DNA from: Bacteroidales bacterium
GTDB taxonomy: Bacteria > Bacteroidota > Bacteroidia > Bacteroidales > P3
Assembly: GCA_017647065.1 (NCBI GenBank)
Contig: JAGCLI010000168.1
Location: forward strand, 1 to 11,849
DNA: 11,849 bases
Direction of reading: 5' to 3'
Shown piece after piece: positions 1 through 6,467 of this stretch. The translations under genes and the position numbers were made by a program. How positions within the stretch are numbered: the stretch's first letter is position 1; each line of letters opens with the position of its first letter. Below the pieces are notes generated by a model that did no database searches, had not been told where the DNA came from, and worked only from the letters and a program-made list of their open reading frames with translations.

Positions 1-552
1 CTGCTTACAAGCATTATAAATCTTTATCATCATATCTTCCGACCATAAATCAGAGTCTTTGTCGGGAGAAAAAGCATCAAAATAAACCACATCAAAGACA
101 TCTTTTCCAAAATCAAAATCACACGCATTTGCCTCACACTTTTTGATTTTAAAATCAGGAGTAATTTCCACAATTTCTTCCCAATCGCATTTGTGAAGCA
201 AGTCAAATTCTTTTTTTAAGGAAAGTATTTCTCCATAATTAAGCCTTTCTGCTATTGAAGCAGAGATTGGATAAAGTTCTATTGTTTGATAGAAAATACT
301 TCTTTGATTAGAATTTTTTAAAGTCGCAATAGCATTCAAGCCTGTGCCAAATCCTATTTCTAAAACATTGATTTGAGGAGCGTCATTTAAGCTACAAAAA
401 TAATTATAGCCATAATCAATATATATAGTATTAGTTTCGGTTAGAGCACCAAAGTGAGAATGATAGCTTTCCTCAATATCTTTTCTTAAAAGCGAATTAC
501 TACCATCTTCAGTCTTAAATATCTCTATTAAACTATCTTTTGTGTTTTCCAT
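1..552 (-). CDS. mnmD: MnmD-like tRNA U34 methyltransferase (3' end cut by window)
   Basis: This is the N-terminal 184 residues of a SAM-dependent methyltransferase whose C-terminus lies beyond position 1. Visible motifs are ESYHSHFGALTET (residues 28-40), the SAM-binding loop LEIGFGTG (64-71) and VYFDAFSPDKDSDLW (156-170). Together they are typical of the MnmC N-terminal domain and of stand-alone MnmD, which methylates nm5s2U34 to mnm5s2U34 in the tRNA wobble position. Free-standing MnmD proteins are a little over 200 residues, so roughly 40 are probably missing. The ATG at 552 is the only reasonable start, because an in-frame stop lies three codons upstream. It overlaps the end of the PHP gene by 25 nt, which implies co-transcription and translational coupling. 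No FAD oxidase domain can be seen, but a C-terminal fusion cannot be excluded from this fragment. The family assignment is strong; exact substrate is inferred from the family. Confidence 0.88.
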   Translation of the reverse strand, partial: MENTKDSLIEIFKTEDGSNSLLRKDIEESYHSHFGALTETNTIYIDYGYNYFCSLNDAPQINVLEIGFGTGLNAIATLKNSNQRSIFYQTIELYPISASIAERLNYGEILSLKKEFDLLHKCDWEEIVEITPDFKIKKCEANACDFDFGKDVFDVVYFDAFSPDKDSDLWSEDMMIKIYNACKQ

Positions 553-1373
553 TCTCCGTCAAAATACCAAACGTATCTTTCTCCTATTTGTTTTAAATAT
601 TCTATTGACTCATCAAAAAGCAAATCCACCTCATCTTTTTTATGACAATCGGTAGAAATTGTTAGAGGTATTTTCATATCACTTGCTTTCTTTATCCATT
701 CTCTTCCTGGATAGAAATCATCATAGCGTTTCTTGTAAAGACCTCTTGTATTTATTTCACAAATTGAACCACTTTCCTTTATAGCCACAAGACACTCCAT
801 CATAAAATCCTCAAACCACTTATCTTTTTGTGAAAAAAATCTTTCTTTATTGTGCATTTTTATTTTGTCAAAGTGCCCTACAACATCAGGCTTTTGAGTT
901 TTTATCATATTTAACACTTGTTGAAAATACGCCTCAACGCCTTCTCTTATGTTTCCTGAGAAAACCTCTTCTAAACCTTTGTCATAAACCTCTCTATCGC
1001 TTCCGTCAATAAACCAAATCTTGTCATTGGTTTTTCCTTTCACAAAATGCACCGAACCAATAAAGTAATCCAAGTCATAAATCTTAGACATCTCTCTTAT
1101 ATTCTCTTGCATAGAGGTGATATAGTCAAATTCCATAGAAATGAATAGCTTGATTTTATCTTGATATTTCTCTTTTAGAAAGCGAGCTTGCGAAAGATAT
1201 TCTTCAACTCTTTCTTTTTTCAAAGCAACCTTGCTTTCAAAACAAAGGGGTGAGTGAGATGAAAATCCAAAGTAATGCAATCCTCTTTCAATAGAGGATA
1301 AAACCATATCTTCCATTGAATCTTTTCCATCACAGAAAAGAGAATGAGAATGATAATTAAACTTTTTTAGCAT
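528..1373 (-). CDS. PHP-family histidinol-phosphatase-like enzyme
   Basis: This 281-residue protein is a PHP-fold metallophosphoesterase of the HisJ/HisK type. Predicted metal ligands are all in place: H8 and H10 (YHSHS), H40 (FSSHSPL), E81 (SMEFDY), H109 (GSVHFV), H167 (VVGHFDK), and D242/H244 (TDCH). The stretch EINTRGL at 206-212, followed by YPG at 221-223, matches the strand and loop characteristic of histidinol phosphatases. Length is normal for the family. The expected reaction is hydrolysis of L-histidinol phosphate in histidine synthesis, in the cytoplasm. However, no his gene is nearby. The gene lies inside an operon with two predicted tRNA-modification genes, overlapping the U32 gene by 7 nt and the MnmD-like gene by 25 nt, so another phosphoester substrate is possible. 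The family is certain; the substrate is inferred. Confidence 0.85.
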   Translation of the reverse strand: MLKKFNYHSHSLFCDGKDSMEDMVLSSIERGLHYFGFSSHSPLCFESKVALKKERVEEYLSQARFLKEKYQDKIKLFISMEFDYITSMQENIREMSKIYDLDYFIGSVHFVKGKTNDKIWFIDGSDREVYDKGLEEVFSGNIREGVEAYFQQVLNMIKTQKPDVVGHFDKIKMHNKERFFSQKDKWFEDFMMECLVAIKESGSICEINTRGLYKKRYDDFYPGREWIKKASDMKIPLTISTDCHKKDEVDLLFDESIEYLKQIGERYVWYFDGEWKTQKIV

Positions 1374-2614
1374 ATTCCTGTGCTTTCTACCAAATATAGT
1401 TTATCTCCTCTTCTTACAACACCTTTTGTTGCAATTGAACAAAACTCTCCTTTAACTGTTTTTTCGGTTGGCTTTAAATCTACTCTGATTTCTTCTACTG
1501 TATCTTCATATACTCCTGTTGTAGTACCCATTATGTAGATGTTATCACCAACTTTCAATTCCCCTGTTTCAATTTTTATTTCTGCAACAGAAATATTCTT
1601 AAAGTAATTAGTAACTGTACCTATAAAAGTCTTCTTTGTTGTTGCTTGTGAGCCATATTTCTTTGTCCACTCGCCAACTCTTTGTCCTAAGTAGTAGCCG
1701 TCCCAAAATCCTCTATTGTAAACTTTCTTTAAGTCTTCGTTCCATTTTTCTAATTTATCTTCGCTCCATTCTCCATTAAGCCATGCTTGTGCTGCTTCTT
1801 TATATACTCGTGTTACAACTTTGACATATTCCGGGCTTCTGCCTCTTCCTTCAATTTTTAATACTCTTACGCCTGCGTCAAGCACCTTATCTAAAAAGTT
1901 TAAGGTCTTTAAATCTTTTGGAGACATGATATATTGATTGTCTATCATAAGTTCTGTGCCTCCATCTAAGTCTGTAACCTTGTAAGGACGGCGACAGAAT
2001 TGTAAACAAGCACCTCTGTTTGCCGATTGATTAGCATTGTCCAATGAAATATAGCATTTGCCACTCACCGCCATACATAACGCCCCGTGAACAAAGCATT
2101 CTATTTCCAACATACGACCACTCGGACCTTTTATGTTGTTTTCTCTTATCCAAGTAGTAATATCTTTAACTTTGTCAAGCGATAGTTCTCGTGCAGTAAC
2201 GATTACGTCTGCAAATTGTGAGAAAAATTTCACTGCCTCACGGTTTGTGATATTGCATTGTGTAGAAAGGTGTACTTCTAAGTTGATTGAGCGAGCATAA
2301 CTAATGACTGCCAAATCTGCTGCTATGACTGCTGAAACTCCACTTTGCTTTGCCGCATTTAGAATCTCTTGCATATAACCTAATTCGCTGTCATAGACAA
2401 TAGTATTTAAGGTTAAATATGTCTTTACGCCATTTTGACTTGCAATGTCTGCAATATTTTTTAAGTCTTCTATCGTAAAATTATTTGCAGAGCGAGAACG
2501 CATATTCAATCCTTCAACTCCAAAATATACACTATCGGCTCCTGCCTCTATTGCTGCATAAAGAGCTTCGTAAGAGCCCACTGGGGACATTATTTCTACT
2601 TTATTCTTTGTCAT
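1367..2614 (-). CDS. trhP: Peptidase U32-family protein, probable tRNA U34 hydroxylase TrhP (YegQ-like)
   Basis: This 415-residue protein carries the complete U32 signature at 172-190 (E172, F174, G177, C180, G185, C187, S190). Two further cysteines, C203 and C207, complete a four-Cys set consistent with an iron-sulfur cluster. Other conserved U32 blocks are the N-terminal SPVGSYEALYAAIEAGADSV (10-29), HLSTQ (115-119), RELSL (142-146) and KIEGR (253-257). A small C-terminal beta domain (about 329-411) follows. Size and architecture fit E. coli YegQ/TrhP, which uses prephenate to make 5-hydroxyuridine at tRNA position 34, rather than the longer rRNA hydroxylase RlhA. Older annotation would call it a collagenase-like protease, but characterised homologues act on RNA. 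It is the first gene of the operon with the PHP and MnmD-like genes. TrhP versus another U32 subfamily is uncertain. Confidence 0.8.
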   Translation of the reverse strand: MTKNKVEIMSPVGSYEALYAAIEAGADSVYFGVEGLNMRSRSANNFTIEDLKNIADIASQNGVKTYLTLNTIVYDSELGYMQEILNAAKQSGVSAVIAADLAVISYARSINLEVHLSTQCNITNREAVKFFSQFADVIVTARELSLDKVKDITTWIRENNIKGPSGRMLEIECFVHGALCMAVSGKCYISLDNANQSANRGACLQFCRRPYKVTDLDGGTELMIDNQYIMSPKDLKTLNFLDKVLDAGVRVLKIEGRGRSPEYVKVVTRVYKEAAQAWLNGEWSEDKLEKWNEDLKKVYNRGFWDGYYLGQRVGEWTKKYGSQATTKKTFIGTVTNYFKNISVAEIKIETGELKVGDNIYIMGTTTGVYEDTVEEIRVDLKPTEKTVKGEFCSIATKGVVRRGDKLYLVESTGIC

Positions 2615-2633
2615 AATTTCATATAATATTTTG

Positions 2634-2641
2634 CAAAGTTA
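2634..2641 (-). promoter_or_regulatory. -7 promoter element of the U32 operon
   Basis: Read on the minus strand this is TAACTTTG, a perfect TAnnTTTG Bacteroidota -7 box. It lies 19 nt from the U32 start codon, so the leader would be about 15 nt. No TTG was found at the usual 19-nt distance upstream, so the -33 half is weak or replaced by the neighbouring A/T tracts. Confidence 0.55.
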
Positions 2642-2657
2642 CAAAAAGAAAAAAAAC

Positions 2658-2727
2658 TCTTTGATTTTAAAAATTTTTTCTTTGCTTTTTTTATTTTTTT
2701 CTTTGCTTTTTTTCAAAAAATCAAAGA
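2658..2727. repeat. 21-bp phased CTTTG / T-tract array in divergent promoter region
   Basis: CTTTG occurs at 2659, 2680 and 2701, exactly 21 bp apart, each followed by a T-rich run. The next 21-bp step, 2722, holds the inverted form CAAAG. The two central units share a 19-base identical core (2674-2692 and 2695-2713). The outer ends form a perfect 11-bp inverted repeat, TCTTTGATTTT at 2658-2668 and its complement at 2717-2727. Two helical turns per repeat with T-tracts in phase suggests intrinsically curved DNA or tandem protein sites facing one side of the helix. It could also be ordinary low-complexity drift. Confidence 0.6.
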
Positions 2728-2738
2728 CTTTTTTTCTT

Positions 2739-2746
2739 TATCTTTG
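2739..2746 (+). promoter_or_regulatory. -7 promoter element of the sigma-factor operon
   Basis: TATCTTTG matches the Bacteroidota TAnnTTTG -7 box exactly. It predicts transcription from about 2751 and a leader of roughly 47 nt before the ATG at 2798. The position for a -33 TTG (about 2717-2719) reads AAA, so this promoter lacks a normal -33 element and may rely on the upstream phased tracts or on an alternative sigma factor. Confidence 0.5.
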
Positions 2747-2797
2747 TGTAACATTTTTCTAAGTAAAACGACTACTTTACAAAGCACAATTTTTAAA

Positions 2798-3283
2798 ATG
2801 AAGATTGAAGAATTTAAAAAAATAATTACTACTTATCAACCTAAATTACACGCTTTTGCAAATTCTATTCTAAGAAATGATTTTGCAAGTGAGGATATTG
2901 TGCAGGAAGTTTTTTGTTTTCTTTGGGAAAAACGAGAGAAAATAAATACTATTGATAATATTGAGGCTTTTCTTGTACACATTTGCAAATGTAAGTGTGT
3001 GGATTATTTGAGAAAAACAAAAAAAGAAGTCTTGGAAGAAGAGATTATGAATTTGAATTATGAAGAATTTAATGAAGATAGTGAAGAAAGATATAATAGA
3101 CTCCTTATACTAATAAATCAACTTCCCGAAAACCAACAAGAGTTATTGCGTCAAAAATATTTTAACAATAAAAGAATAAGAGAAATTTCAAAAGAAACAG
3201 GAATGAGTGAGGGAAATATTCGCACAACACTTTCACGTGCATATTCAAAATTGAGAGATTTAATAACGAAAACAAAAATCTAA
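2798..3283 (+). CDS. ECF-type RNA polymerase sigma factor
   Basis: This is a 161-residue sigma-70-family protein with only regions 2 and 4. Region 2 spans about residues 12-75 and includes SEDIVQEVF (31-39), the usual core-binding segment. Region 4 (about 105-155) starts at LPENQQELL and contains the helix-turn-helix ISKETGMSEGNIRTTLSRAY at 130-149. I chose the ATG at 2798 because it places the start at the normal beginning of region 2. A longer frame from a TTG at 2744 would begin on the promoter box itself. The protein should direct RNA polymerase to a dedicated promoter set. Only 3 nt separate it from the next gene, which encodes a membrane protein in the position where anti-sigma factors normally sit. 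Family assignment is strong; regulon and signal are unknown. Confidence 0.9.
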   Translation: MKIEEFKKIITTYQPKLHAFANSILRNDFASEDIVQEVFCFLWEKREKINTIDNIEAFLVHICKCKCVDYLRKTKKEVLEEEIMNLNYEEFNEDSEERYNRLLILINQLPENQQELLRQKYFNNKRIREISKETGMSEGNIRTTLSRAYSKLRDLITKTKI

Positions 3284-3286
3284 GTT

Positions 3287-3859
3287 ATGAAAAAAGAAGA
3301 TAAAGAATTGATAGAGTTGTTTGCTTCTATAAAACAACATCAAAAAAATATTGAAAGACAAGAAAAGATTTTTTCTGCAATAGAAGAAAAAGCAAAACAA
3401 AGTAAGAGGAAAAAAACTATTGTGTTTTGGTCGTCTATTTCTTCAATTGCTGCTTGTTTTTGTATAGTTTGGTTTACTTACTCTCCTATTGACAATAGCG
3501 AAACTATTATCGAAAATAAGCCTATTGCAAAAAATATTATTGAATCAAAGCAAGAGACAATTCCTGCAAAGAAAAGCGAGCCTATTGTAAGAGAAAAAAA
3601 GAAAATTACGCCAATTGAAATCCCTCAAACAATAGAAGAAGAAATTATTATTGAACAAGATAGCACGATTGTTGAGCCTGAGCCAAAGCAAGAAATGATT
3701 GTGAAAGAAGAAAAAGTAATTGAGCCAGAGATTGTAAGAGTTGAAACCGATAAATTGATTTGCTATAAAAAGGAAAAGAAGAATAACTTAAATTTTTCTT
3801 TTGATTACGCCAGACGAGAAAAGAAAGAATTATTTTTAATAGATTTTTCAAAAAGATAA
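3287..3859 (+). CDS. Single-pass membrane protein, putative anti-sigma factor
   Basis: I do not recognise a named family in this 190-residue protein. It has a charged, probably helical N-terminal part (1-43), one hydrophobic membrane segment at about 44-64 flanked by KRKK, and then a long extracytoplasmic region. Residues about 70-155 are a Glu/Lys/Pro/Ile-rich repetitive linker with alternating acidic and basic patches, and a compact tail ends in DFSKR. The positive-inside pattern predicts the N-terminus in the cytoplasm. The topology and the 3-nt spacing after the ECF sigma gene are what is expected of an anti-sigma factor that holds the sigma at the membrane. No FecR domain or zinc-binding HxxxCxxC motif is visible, so the anti-sigma role is inferred from position and topology alone. 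A structural link between the inner membrane and the periplasm is an alternative. Confidence 0.65.
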   Translation: MKKEDKELIELFASIKQHQKNIERQEKIFSAIEEKAKQSKRKKTIVFWSSISSIAACFCIVWFTYSPIDNSETIIENKPIAKNIIESKQETIPAKKSEPIVREKKKITPIEIPQTIEEEIIIEQDSTIVEPEPKQEMIVKEEKVIEPEIVRVETDKLICYKKEKKNNLNFSFDYARREKKELFLIDFSKR

Positions 3860-3872
3860 AAATTAGATTTAT

Positions 3873-4793
3873 ATGAAAAAGACAGCATTATTTAGTTTTT
3901 TTATCCTTATTTCAGGGATAATTTTAGCACAAAACGAAAAGATTTATTTGTTTTCTCAACCTATTAAGGAGGATTACAACAAATTAACTTTGACTGCAAA
4001 AAGCAATCTTAACTTAGTGAGGAGCGAAACAGACGTTTTGGAAATTTCCACAAAAGATAGCAATATTGTTTTGAGTAATATATGTGTTTTTGAAGACAAA
4101 ACGCTGACTATAATGACTGACTCCTTGCCACAAGATGTTAAAATAACACTTTATTCGTCCAAAGAAGAAGTGTTTTTGAGTAGTCAATTTGATTCAATCA
4201 AAGACACAAGGCAAGAAATTAAGGAAAAAGAGGGTGATAAGATAGAATTACGATGGAGGTTGTTAAGTTCAACTAATTTGAATTTTAATACAAAACAATA
4301 CAACAGCCCTTACTCTTCTCTAATTAGTCATAATTCTGATTTTATTACCCTTCAATATGTGCATACTACTAAAAAAAGCAACGGTCTTGTTGTCGGTTTA
4401 AAATATACTTGGGATTTTAAATATTTAAACAACGATGTAGAATGCCTAAACAATAAATTGCAACTATTATCAAGTGATTTGCATCTTCAAAACAATGCAC
4501 AATTTATTGTAGATCGCAATTTACTACTATTTACAAGGTATAGATTAAAATTAAACAACTATTTTTTGTGTGAGTTTGGAGTAAAATTTGGTAGAACTTT
4601 AAAAAGTTTTCTTTGGGACTTTAATATAACGCCAGAAAACAAACTAAACTTCAACTCAAACAAACTTACAGACTATAATCCTTGGAAATTAGAATTATCT
4701 TTCAACTTTACAGGATTTGAATTCTTCTTTAATGTTTTGCCAGAATATAAAAACGACAACACAAGACGCTTTGGAATTAGACTGAATTTTTAA
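3873..4793 (+). CDS. Secreted protein, probable outer-membrane beta-barrel
   Basis: This 306-residue protein begins with a clear signal peptide: basic KK, a hydrophobic core at 5-18, and likely cleavage near A19-Q20. Residues about 30-105 alternate polar and hydrophobic positions and read like a small beta domain. It faintly recalls the repetitive beta-helical head domains of some Bacteroidota surface proteins. From about 118 onward there are amphipathic strands rich in aromatics, and the protein ends in RFGIRLNF, with the terminal phenylalanine typical of barrel proteins inserted by BamA. I infer a small outer-membrane barrel of around eight strands. It starts 13 nt after the membrane-protein gene, so it is probably co-transcribed and could be the sensor or the main target of the ECF system. 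No specific family is recognised. The convergent trmN6 gene ends only 10 nt away and no terminator hairpin lies between. Confidence 0.7.
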   Translation: MKKTALFSFFILISGIILAQNEKIYLFSQPIKEDYNKLTLTAKSNLNLVRSETDVLEISTKDSNIVLSNICVFEDKTLTIMTDSLPQDVKITLYSSKEEVFLSSQFDSIKDTRQEIKEKEGDKIELRWRLLSSTNLNFNTKQYNSPYSSLISHNSDFITLQYVHTTKKSNGLVVGLKYTWDFKYLNNDVECLNNKLQLLSSDLHLQNNAQFIVDRNLLLFTRYRLKLNNYFLCEFGVKFGRTLKSFLWDFNITPENKLNFNSNKLTDYNPWKLELSFNFTGFEFFFNVLPEYKNDNTRRFGIRLNF

Positions 4794-4803
4794 TTTTTGA
4801 GTT

Positions 4804-5511
4804 TTAAAGCAGAATATCGCTAACTATGTCTTTGTATTGAGAGGAATATTCTCCGTTTTCTTCTCGTATAAAGACATTTTTTATTTGTGTTTGCTTTGTT
4901 GGAAAAAGCGAATATGTTCTTATTATTCTCTCTATCGGCTTTGAGGGTTTTGAATATATGTTTATTTGAGTTTCAACCTTTACTTGTTTTTGCTCAAACA
5001 AAGATGTGAGTTCATCGCTCTGCAAAGTAGGAAGTATAACGCATATCTTAGCATCAGGAGTTGCAAGTTTTAGGCTACAATTTACAAAGTCAGAGAAAGG
5101 AAGTTTGTCGGTATGTCGTGCAAAGGTGCGTTTAGCTGTGTTAGCCTGCAAAGAATTTACAAAATATGGTGGATTAGAAATGATAAAGTCGTATTTTGTT
5201 TGTTCTTCTTTTATTTCAGCAAAATCTTGCAAGGAGATTTGTTTTGCAAACAATCTATCTGCCCATTTACTTTTTTGAAAATTGTCTGCTGATTGCAAAA
5301 CGGAGTCTTCATCTACGTCTATGGCGGTGATTTTCGCCTCTTTATTGAATTGAGCCATTGCAAGAGAGATAATTCCACAACCTGTGCCAATTTCAAGTAT
5401 ATGTTTTTTGTGATTTCTCTCTGCAAGCGAAGAAAGAAGTATAGCATCTGTGCCTACTTTCATTGAAGAAAGCGTATGATTCAACGAAAATTCTTTACAT
5501 TTAAACTCCAT
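4804..5511 (-). CDS. trmN6: tRNA1(Val) (adenine(37)-N6)-methyltransferase
   Basis: This 235-residue class I SAM methyltransferase is close in length to E. coli YfiC/TrmN6. Motifs in order are MKVGTDAILL near the N-terminus (17-26), the SAM loop LEIGTGCGIISL (39-50), an acidic residue after strand 2 (D65), and the N6-adenine catalytic motif NPPYF at 113-117. It is followed by ARH (131-133), which is conserved in this subfamily. The enzyme makes m6A at position 37, next to the anticodon of tRNA1(Val). The gene stands apart from the neighbouring merR by about 100 nt, with a hairpin between them, and has its own possible -7 box almost touching the start codon. The NPPYF and MKVGTD combination makes the call good; confusion with RlmF-like or PrmC-like enzymes is unlikely at this length. 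Confidence 0.88.
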   Translation of the reverse strand: MEFKCKEFSLNHTLSSMKVGTDAILLSSLAERNHKKHILEIGTGCGIISLAMAQFNKEAKITAIDVDEDSVLQSADNFQKSKWADRLFAKQISLQDFAEIKEEQTKYDFIISNPPYFVNSLQANTAKRTFARHTDKLPFSDFVNCSLKLATPDAKICVILPTLQSDELTSLFEQKQVKVETQINIYSKPSKPIERIIRTYSLFPTKQTQIKNVFIREENGEYSSQYKDIVSDILL

Positions 5512-5518
5512 AGTAAGG

Positions 5519-5526
5519 CAAAATTA
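5519..5526 (-). promoter_or_regulatory. Possible -7 element of trmN6
   Basis: The minus strand reads TAATTTTG, which fits TAnnTTTG, ending only 7 nt before the trmN6 start codon. If used, the transcript would be nearly leaderless. No -33 TTG is seen at 19 nt, so support is modest. Confidence 0.35.
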
Positions 5527-5572
5527 CAATGTTTTTCGATTCTTTTCTACATTTTAGCAAATTATTGTTTAC

Positions 5573-5602
5573 AACAGTGACGTATTTTCATACGCCACAG
5601 TT
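5573..5602 (-). terminator. Hairpin with GAAA loop after merR (putative terminator)
   Basis: In minus-strand RNA, GUGGCGUAU and AUACGUCAC form a 9-bp stem (one G-U pair) closed by a GAAA tetraloop. A U-U mismatch and three more pairs extend it. On the plus strand the wobble becomes an A-C mismatch, so the structure belongs to merR transcripts. It begins 12 nt after the merR stop. The sequence that follows is AU-rich but lacks a continuous U run, so it may protect 3' ends or be a weak terminator. Confidence 0.5.
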
Positions 5603-5614
5603 ATTTATACAAGT

Positions 5615-6439
5615 TTACTCAATTGGAATTTGAATAATAGAGAGCCATTGCTCAGGGTTATCTTTATTCCATACTCCATCGATATAGCAAATTCTTGTAT
5701 GCCCAATAGGTTTGTAGCCTTTTTCTTCCATATATCTAAATGCTTCGGCAAAAGATTCATGAAAACGCTCGTAAGGTCCTAAGTGTTTTATGCAAAGTGC
5801 TTTTTCTACGGCAGGCAAGTGCTTAAATTGTATGATATTGCTGTCTTTTCCCATTTCCTCTACTTGCTCGCAATATTCTATATCAAGGTCAGTAGAGCGA
5901 TATTCTTTGTTATGTTCTATGGTAAAGCAGTATCCGGGAGGGGGACACTTGCATCCAAGACGTTGCATTTCGGGTCCAATTTTATTTACGCACAATGCTC
6001 CCAAGGCATCATAGTTTGGAATAATTTCTCTATGGCTTGCCACAATAATTTCGGGCAAAGATTGAATACTTATTTGTTCCATTGTCTTAATTTGTTTGTG
6101 AGAGTCTAACCATTTAAGCAGTTGGCTACGGCGTTTTATCAATAGTTGTAGTTGATGTTCTGTTTCTTCTATTTTTTGTGTTAATTGATCAATGCTTGGC
6201 ATCTGTTCGCCATCTTCTAACAACTCTTTGATTTCTTCAAGCGTGAATCCCTGTTGTTGCAACCCACGAATGATATTAAGTCGTTGCATTTGATATATGC
6301 TATAATAACGATAACCTGTCCATTCGTCCACTTCATAGGGTAAAAGCAATCCTTTCTGCTCATAATAACGCAAAGTCTTCACCGTTACCTGCATCATTTT
6401 TGAAAACTCTCCGATTTTTAATTTCGTTTCTTTACTCAT
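5615..6439 (-). CDS. MerR-family regulator with GyrI-like effector domain
   Basis: This 274-residue transcription factor has an N-terminal MerR winged helix-turn-helix: LKIGEFSKMMQVTVKTLRYY at 7-26, then GYRYYS (42-47) and the second helical part ending near residue 80. A coiled-coil linker (about 84-115) leads to a GyrI/AraC-effector-type ligand pocket domain (about 121-273). This is the BmrR-like architecture, in which a small, often cationic or aromatic ligand switches the dimer into an activator. The effector domain has an unusual cysteine group, C163, C165 and C171, within GCKCPPPGYC, which might be a thiol or metal site but is unproven. No drug pump or divergent target gene is adjacent, so regulated genes other than itself are probably elsewhere. 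Its own promoter has MerR-like features. Family call is strong; the ligand is unknown. Confidence 0.9.
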   Translation of the reverse strand: MSKETKLKIGEFSKMMQVTVKTLRYYEQKGLLLPYEVDEWTGYRYYSIYQMQRLNIIRGLQQQGFTLEEIKELLEDGEQMPSIDQLTQKIEETEHQLQLLIKRRSQLLKWLDSHKQIKTMEQISIQSLPEIIVASHREIIPNYDALGALCVNKIGPEMQRLGCKCPPPGYCFTIEHNKEYRSTDLDIEYCEQVEEMGKDSNIIQFKHLPAVEKALCIKHLGPYERFHESFAEAFRYMEEKGYKPIGHTRICYIDGVWNKDNPEQWLSIIQIPIE

Positions 6440-6467
6440 TTTCGTACGATTTATCTGCTAGCGAATG

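Noticed and set aside
830..1012. A short plus-strand frame with a hydrophobic start opposite the PHP gene.
   Set aside because: It is fully inside a strongly conserved gene on the other strand and has no start signals of its own.
1367..2614. Annotating the U32 protein as a secreted collagenase-type protease.
   Set aside because: There is no signal peptide, the cysteine set fits an iron-sulfur enzyme, and well-characterised relatives hydroxylate RNA.
2744..2797. A longer sigma-factor reading from a TTG at 2744 adding 18 residues.
   Set aside because: That TTG lies within the -7 promoter box, the extra residues do not look like sigma region 1 or 2, and the ATG at 2798 gives the normal family start.
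4794..4803. A possible bidirectional terminator between the convergent barrel gene and trmN6.
   Set aside because: Only 10 nt separate the stops and no stem of useful length can be formed there.
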